From Elusimicrobia bacterium CG08_land_8_20_14_0_20_59_10 (GTDB lineage: Bacteria > Elusimicrobiota > Elusimicrobia > Elusimicrobiales > UBA9959): a DNA stretch of 9,918 bases. The stretch lies in contig PEXO01000115.1 in NCBI GenBank assembly GCA_002779045.1, positions 1-9,918 of the forward strand, given 5' to 3'. The position numbers were made by a program, and so were the translations under genes. Below are positions 5,651 through 9,918 of this stretch, one piece after another; position 1 is the stretch's first letter, and each line of letters starts with the position of its first letter. The notes beneath the pieces are model-generated. The model saw nothing but the letters and a program-made list of their open reading frames with translations. It was not told where the DNA came from and ran no database searches.

Positions 5651-6544
5651 ATGAAAAAAATAAACTCCGGAATATTCATCTTAACCCTCATGGCGGCAGC
5701 GGCGGCGCTGACCCAGGGCTGCAAGAACAAAGAAGCCGAAGCTCTAGACAGCCTCGAAAAGGACCGCTTCCTGGTGAAGACCGAACAGGCTCAAACCCGC
5801 CGCCTGGAGGAATACATACTGCTCTCCGGCTCGGTCAAAGCCATGGAGGAAGCCACCCTCTACCCGCGCACCTCCGGCAAGCTGCTGCGCAATCTGCTCA
5901 AAGAAGGGGACAAGGTGGGCAAGGACCAGGCCGTAGCACTTATAGAACGCGACGAGCCCGGCGTGGTCTATGAGCCGGCCCCCGTCCCCTCCACCCTGAC
6001 CGGCGTGATAGGCCGCGTCTACCAGGACACCGGCGCCAACGTCACCCCGCAAACCCCTATAGCCCTGGTGGTGAACCAGGGCCAGGTGCGCGTGGCGGTG
6101 GACGTGCCCGAACAGTATGTCGGCAAGGTTTTCCTGGACCAGCGCGCGGTCATCAAGGTGGACGCCTTCCCGGACCACCGCTTCAGCGGCAAGGTCTACC
6201 GCGTCAGCCCCGTGGTGGACTCCCGTTCCCGCAATACCCTGGTGGAAGTGCTGGTGGATAACGCCGACGGGCGGCTGAAGTCCGGCATGTTCGCCGAGGC
6301 GCGCCTGATTGTGGCCTCCCGCGGCGCGGCGCTCTCCGTGCCTGCCGGCGCGGTGGTCGGCCAGGACGGCAGGGACTTCGTCTTCGTGCCCGCCGCGGGG
6401 AACCTCGCGGCGCGGGTGCCGGTGAAGACCGGAATAAAGACCAGCGAATTCATTCAGATCTCAGGAGTCAGGGAAAACGCCGACGTGATCACTTTCGGCC
6501 TGTACGGATTAAAAGACGGGAGCAAAATAAAAGTACAGAACTAA
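5651..6544 (+). CDS. RND efflux periplasmic adaptor lipoprotein (short, hairpin-less type)
   Basis: A 297-residue membrane-fusion protein that would bridge the inner-membrane pump and the TolC-like channel. ATG 5651 is preferred over the in-frame TTG 5636 because it gives a compact lipoprotein signal: MKKI, a hydrophobic core, then LTQGC with Cys24 as the likely lipidated residue. The Leu sits one place off the usual lipobox. Residues 67-100 and 110-142 are the two halves of the barrel-sandwich (lipoyl) domain (SGKLLRNLLKEGDKV and TGVIGRVYQDTGANV). About 143-215 is the beta-barrel domain and 216-297 the membrane-proximal domain. Only about ten residues (PGVVYEPAPVP) join the lipoyl halves, where most adaptors carry a long helical hairpin. 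Borrelia BesA is a known adaptor of this hairpin-less kind. The gene lies 28 bases after the channel gene, in the same operon. Confidence 0.87.
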   Translation: MKKINSGIFILTLMAAAAALTQGCKNKEAEALDSLEKDRFLVKTEQAQTRRLEEYILLSGSVKAMEEATLYPRTSGKLLRNLLKEGDKVGKDQAVALIERDEPGVVYEPAPVPSTLTGVIGRVYQDTGANVTPQTPIALVVNQGQVRVAVDVPEQYVGKVFLDQRAVIKVDAFPDHRFSGKVYRVSPVVDSRSRNTLVEVLVDNADGRLKSGMFAEARLIVASRGAALSVPAGAVVGQDGRDFVFVPAAGNLAARVPVKTGIKTSEFIQISGVRENADVITFGLYGLKDGSKIKVQN

Positions 6545-6552
6545 GAAACTAC

Positions 6553-6707
6553 TTCACCGCTGAGGCGCAGAGCTCGCAGAGGAAAACGCAGAGAGCAGAC
6601 TGTATATAAAATATCTTCCGGGAAATTTTTCACAGATTGCCGGATAACTGTTTCTAAAAATTTCCGTTCTCCGCCTAACTCTGCGAACTCCGCGCCTCTG
6701 CGGTGAA
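6553..6707. repeat. Palindromic intergenic repeat inside the efflux operon
   Basis: The 29-base arms at 6553-6581 and 6679-6707 are inverted copies of each other, matching at 26 of 29 bases (TTCACCGC, GAGGCGC, TCGCAGAG blocks). A nested exact 10-bp inverted repeat lies inside (GGAAATTTTT 6621-6630 with AAAAATTTCC 6656-6665). The left arm region carries three GCAGAG units at 6567, 6576 and 6588. No coding potential is seen. GCAGAG-rich palindromes of this kind are common as dispersed intergenic repeats in environmental genomes, so it is likely a MITE- or REP-like element. It fills most of the 192-base gap between adaptor and pump genes. Confidence 0.8.
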
Positions 6708-6736
6708 TTTCGGTTGCAGCAATCCAGGTTCCGATT

Positions 6737-9700
6737 ATGAAAATCACCGAAATCGCCATACAAAAACCCATTTTCACCACGATGATGATCGCCACGATAG
6801 TGGTGCTGGGCGCCTTTGCCTACTTCCGCCTGGGAATAGACTTTATGCCCAACGTGGAATTCCCCTTCGTGATGGTGCAGACCACGCTGCGCGGGGCGGG
6901 TCCCGAGGAGATAGAATCCTCCGTGACCAAGCCCCTGGAGGAAGCCATCAACACCATCTCCGGCATCGAGGACGTCACCTCCACCAGTTACGAGGGCCTG
7001 TCCCTGGTGATGATCAAGTTCGTGCTCGAGAAGAACGGCGACATAGCCGCGCAGGAGGTGCGCGACAAGGTGAACTCCGTGATGAGCCAGCTGCCGCAGG
7101 GCACCAACCCGCCGGTGATCGGCAAGTTCGACATCGGCGCCAGCGCCGTGCTCAACGTGGTGGTCTCCGGCAACCGCGACCTTATCGACCTGACGCAGAT
7201 CGCCAGGAAAAAGATCAAGGAGAACATCGAGACGGTCAGCGGCGTCGGCGCCATCGATATAGTGGGCGGCCGCGAACGCGAGATACACTTAGTGGTCAAC
7301 CCGCTCAAACTCTCGGCCATGAACCTGTCCATAAAGCAGGTCAAGGACGCCATAACCCAACAGAACATAGAGATCCCCGGCGGCAAGGTGGAGCAGAAGG
7401 AGAAGGAATTCGTGCTGCGCACCATGGGCCGCATACAGAACGTAAGGGATTTCAACGATATAGTGATAACCACCATAAACGGCGCCCCCGTGCGCGTCTC
7501 CGACATCGGCCGTGTGGAGGACACCGGGGCCCGCATGACCACGGCCTCTTATTATAACGGGCGTCCCTCGGTAACGCTGGTGGTGAAGAAGCAGTCCGGC
7601 ACCAATACGGTCGCAGTGGTTAAGAACATAAAGGCGCGCATCACCGAGCTTAAGGGGTCCCTGCCGCCCGGTATAGAGACCACTATAATCGGCGACCAAT
7701 CGATATTCATCAAGGACTCGGTCAACACGGTGACCGAGCACCTGGTGCTGGGTGCGGTATTCGCCGCGCTGATGGTGCTGCTGTTCATAGGCGACTTCCG
7801 CTCCACTATCATTTCCTCGCTGGCCATCCCCACCTCTCTCATCGGCACCCTCATCTTCATGCAGATAGCCGGTTTCACTATAAACACCATGACCATGCTG
7901 GGACTGACCATAGCCGTAGGCATAGTCGTGGACGACGCCATAGTCATGCTGGAGAACATCTACCGCCACATGGAGGAGCATAAGATGAGCCCGCTGAAAG
8001 CGGCACTGGACGGCTCGCGCGAGATAGACTTCGCCGTGGTGGCCATGTCGGCGGCGCTGCTGGTCATCTTTGTGCCGCTGGCTTACATGGGCGGCATTAT
8101 AGGCCGCTTCCTGAAGAGCTACGGCCTCACCATAGCCTTCGCCGTGGCCATCAGCGTCTTCGTAGCGCTGACGCTCACGCCCATGCTCTGCTCGCTGTTC
8201 CTTAAGGTCAACCCGCGCGGCAAGACCGGCCTGCAGAAGTTCACCGACCGTGTAAACGAGTTCCTGGCCGGCTATTACATAAAGATGCTCGAGTGGTCCC
8301 TGGCCCGCCGCAGGCAGATGGTCATCTACGCCGTACTCATTATGGTCTCAATGGTTCCGCTGTTCTACTTCCTCGGCAAAGACTTCATGCCCGCCGACGA
8401 CACCGGCCAGTACCAGATAAATATCACCGCGCCGGAAGGCACCAGCCTCTCCATGATGAAGCAGGTCTTCGCGCAGGTGGAAACCGAGACGCGCCAGCTC
8501 CCCCACGTGAGGAATATCCTCTCCTCCATCGGCACCGGCACCGGCGGCCACTTCGGAGGGTCGGCCCCCAACGAAGGCTATGTGCTGGTGGAACTGGACG
8601 ACCTGAAGGACCGCGACATCCCCCTGAATGAGCTGGTACTGGCCTCGCGTGAAATGATGAGCAAATACAAGGGCCTGCGCGTCTCAGTAGCGGCGGCAGG
8701 CGGCTTCGGCGGCGGGGACTCCGAACTGATGTTCAATATCTCCGGACCGGACCTGCGCAAGCTGGAGGAATATTCCGCCGCCGTGGCCGATAAGCTGCGC
8801 ACGGTAAAGGGCGCGGTGGATGTGGATACAACCTTTTCCTACGCTAAACCTGAGTACAGAGTGGAGATAGACCGCAAACGCGCCCACGACCTGGGCGTGA
8901 AGGTGGAGAATATAGCCACCTCCCTGCGCACCCTGGTGGGCGGAGAGGAAGATATCACCAAATTCAAGGACGGCGACGAGCTCTACCAGGTGCGCCTGCG
9001 TGCCGAAGAAGCTTTCCGCAACCGCAAGGAGGCCGTAGAGGCGCTGATGGTGCCGGCCTCGGACGGGCGCGTGACGCGCCTTGACAACGTAGCGCGGGTG
9101 GTGGAGGGCGTCGGTCCCACGCAGATAGCGCGCTATAACAGGCAGCGCAATGTGCAGGTGAAAGCCAACGTGGACGGCATACCGGTCAATAGACTGATAG
9201 CGGAGGCGAACAAGGCTTTTAAAGAACTAAAAACCCCTCCGGAATACAAGGCCGGAGTGACCGGCAGAGCAAAAGAGCTCGGGAACATGCTCAAGGAGTT
9301 CGGGATAGCCTTCGTGCTGGCCTTTATCTTCATCTATATCGTGCTGGCCAGCCAGTTCGAAAGCTTCGTCTACCCGGTCTCCATCATGATAGTGCTGCCG
9401 CTGACCATACCATTCGCTATCATTTCGCTGTTCCTGACCGGCCAGAACCTGACGCTCTTCGCCATCATGGGTATGTTCATGCTCTTCGGCATCGTAACGA
9501 AGAACTCCATCCTGCAGGTGGACTACACCAATACCCTGCGGGCCAAAGGCCTGCCGCGGCACCAGGCCATAATAGAGGCCAACAAGACCCGGCTGCGCCC
9601 GATACTGATGACCACGCTGACGCTGATAGCGGGCATGATACCGACGGCGCTGGGCACCGGGGCGGGCTCGGGCACGCGCCGCACCATGGCCATGGTCATC

Positions 9701-9820
9701 ATAGGCGGCCAGGCGCTGTCGCTGTTGATCACGCTTTTAATGACCCCCGTGACCTACTCGCTCTTCGACGACCTGGAGCTCTGGTTCCGGAAGAAATATA
9801 TGGGCAAAGCCGAGGCATAA
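6737..9820 (+). CDS. RND multidrug efflux pump, AcrB-like (HAE family) permease
   Basis: A 1027-residue inner-membrane proton/substrate antiporter of normal family length. Segments in order: TM1 (about 12-30), first periplasmic porter region (31-334), TM2-TM6 (about 335-489), TM7 (about 528-546), second porter region (547-852), TM8-TM12 (about 853-1008). The proton-relay residues are present: the Asp pair D399-D400 in GIVVDDAIVMLENIYR (TM4), K922 in GIVTKNSILQVDY (TM10), and Arg in TRLRPILMTTLTL (951-963, TM11). Other family motifs seen are GAGPEEIESSVTKPLEEA (53-70) and GKDFMPADDTGQY. The heavy-metal (CusA-type) signature is not evident, so a hydrophobic or amphiphilic substrate is more likely; the exact substrate cannot be read. 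AGG at 6726-6728 is a modest ribosome-binding site. It would work with the upstream adaptor and TolC-like channel and be controlled by the TetR half. Confidence 0.95.
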   Translation: MKITEIAIQKPIFTTMMIATIVVLGAFAYFRLGIDFMPNVEFPFVMVQTTLRGAGPEEIESSVTKPLEEAINTISGIEDVTSTSYEGLSLVMIKFVLEKNGDIAAQEVRDKVNSVMSQLPQGTNPPVIGKFDIGASAVLNVVVSGNRDLIDLTQIARKKIKENIETVSGVGAIDIVGGREREIHLVVNPLKLSAMNLSIKQVKDAITQQNIEIPGGKVEQKEKEFVLRTMGRIQNVRDFNDIVITTINGAPVRVSDIGRVEDTGARMTTASYYNGRPSVTLVVKKQSGTNTVAVVKNIKARITELKGSLPPGIETTIIGDQSIFIKDSVNTVTEHLVLGAVFAALMVLLFIGDFRSTIISSLAIPTSLIGTLIFMQIAGFTINTMTMLGLTIAVGIVVDDAIVMLENIYRHMEEHKMSPLKAALDGSREIDFAVVAMSAALLVIFVPLAYMGGIIGRFLKSYGLTIAFAVAISVFVALTLTPMLCSLFLKVNPRGKTGLQKFTDRVNEFLAGYYIKMLEWSLARRRQMVIYAVLIMVSMVPLFYFLGKDFMPADDTGQYQINITAPEGTSLSMMKQVFAQVETETRQLPHVRNILSSIGTGTGGHFGGSAPNEGYVLVELDDLKDRDIPLNELVLASREMMSKYKGLRVSVAAAGGFGGGDSELMFNISGPDLRKLEEYSAAVADKLRTVKGAVDVDTTFSYAKPEYRVEIDRKRAHDLGVKVENIATSLRTLVGGEEDITKFKDGDELYQVRLRAEEAFRNRKEAVEALMVPASDGRVTRLDNVARVVEGVGPTQIARYNRQRNVQVKANVDGIPVNRLIAEANKAFKELKTPPEYKAGVTGRAKELGNMLKEFGIAFVLAFIFIYIVLASQFESFVYPVSIMIVLPLTIPFAIISLFLTGQNLTLFAIMGMFMLFGIVTKNSILQVDYTNTLRAKGLPRHQAIIEANKTRLRPILMTTLTLIAGMIPTALGTGAGSGTRRTMAMVIIGGQALSLLITLLMTPVTYSLFDDLELWFRKKYMGKAEA

Positions 9821-9918
9821 CCGGCTAGCCTGAAGTTCCCCCGCTAGTGTAGTGTCCCGCAAATATCTTTACATTTGACTGACCGATTTTGGGCTACACC
9901 GAAGTGGCATGAAGCGAC
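9821..9918. other. Unassigned tail with a weak inverted repeat
   Basis: No gene or convincing terminator follows the pump stop codon. GTGTAG (9847-9852) and CTACAC (9894-9899) with inner CCC (9856-9858) and GGG (9891-9893) form a loose stem around an AT-rich centre (AAATATCTTTACATTTGACT). This could be an intergenic repeat or the end of an insertion element continuing beyond the window. Nothing more can be supported. Confidence 0.25.

Noticed and set aside
6554..7288. Minus-strand 244-codon frame over the palindromic repeat and start of the pump gene
   Set aside because: His/Asp/Gly-rich composition is typical of antisense to GC-rich coding DNA, and the pump frame is unmistakable.
6703..7557. 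Plus-strand 284-codon frame overlapping the pump gene
   Set aside because: Arg/His/Gln-rich out-of-frame shadow of the RND gene.

Overview
The window looks like a piece of a GC-rich, AT-interspersed genome of a Gram-negative (two-membrane) bacterium. It encodes an outer-membrane beta-barrel protein, a TolC-type channel, a lipoprotein adaptor and an RND pump. Frequent ATA isoleucine codons in GC-rich genes, secreted hypothetical proteins and many intergenic repeats would fit an uncultured lineage such as Elusimicrobiota. That placement is a guess, because no marker gene is present.

Left third (1-2266), accessory in character. Three minus-strand reading frames lie here: a secreted protein that runs off the left edge (1-464), a probably frameshifted hypothetical gene (742-1207), and an AT-richer membrane-anchored hypothetical protein (1217-1948). 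Nearly the same non-coding block precedes the 464 gene and the 1948 gene (481-643 and 1967-2175). Read on the minus strand, each copy folds into two GC-rich hairpins followed by a GNRA-loop hairpin and a U-tract, ending about 20 bases before the start codon. All five substitutions between the copies in the structured part keep the fold: three become G-U pairs and two change a GNRA loop into another GNRA loop. This is the best candidate here for an undescribed system: a portable structured leader RNA with an intrinsic terminator, attached to two unrelated envelope or secreted protein genes.

Middle (2254-3637). Divergent from these is a plus-strand gene for a small Omp85/D15-like outer-membrane protein with one POTRA domain and a barrel ending in Phe.

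Right two thirds (3670-9820) is a tripartite efflux operon. A TTGACA/TATAAT promoter overlaps a perfect palindrome (CTACCGGTAG), which is a likely TetR autorepression site. The first reading frame is an uninterrupted fusion of a complete TetR-family repressor (201 residues) to a complete TolC-like channel with its own internal signal peptide (431 residues). A short adaptor lipoprotein without the usual alpha-helical hairpin follows. After it comes a 192-bp gap holding a long imperfect palindromic repeat (6553-6707), and then a full-length RND proton/drug antiporter with its proton-relay residues. The likely logic is that a toxic ligand releases the TetR part from its operator, the operon is induced, and pump, adaptor and channel export the compound. 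The last 98 bases hold no gene and only a weak inverted repeat.
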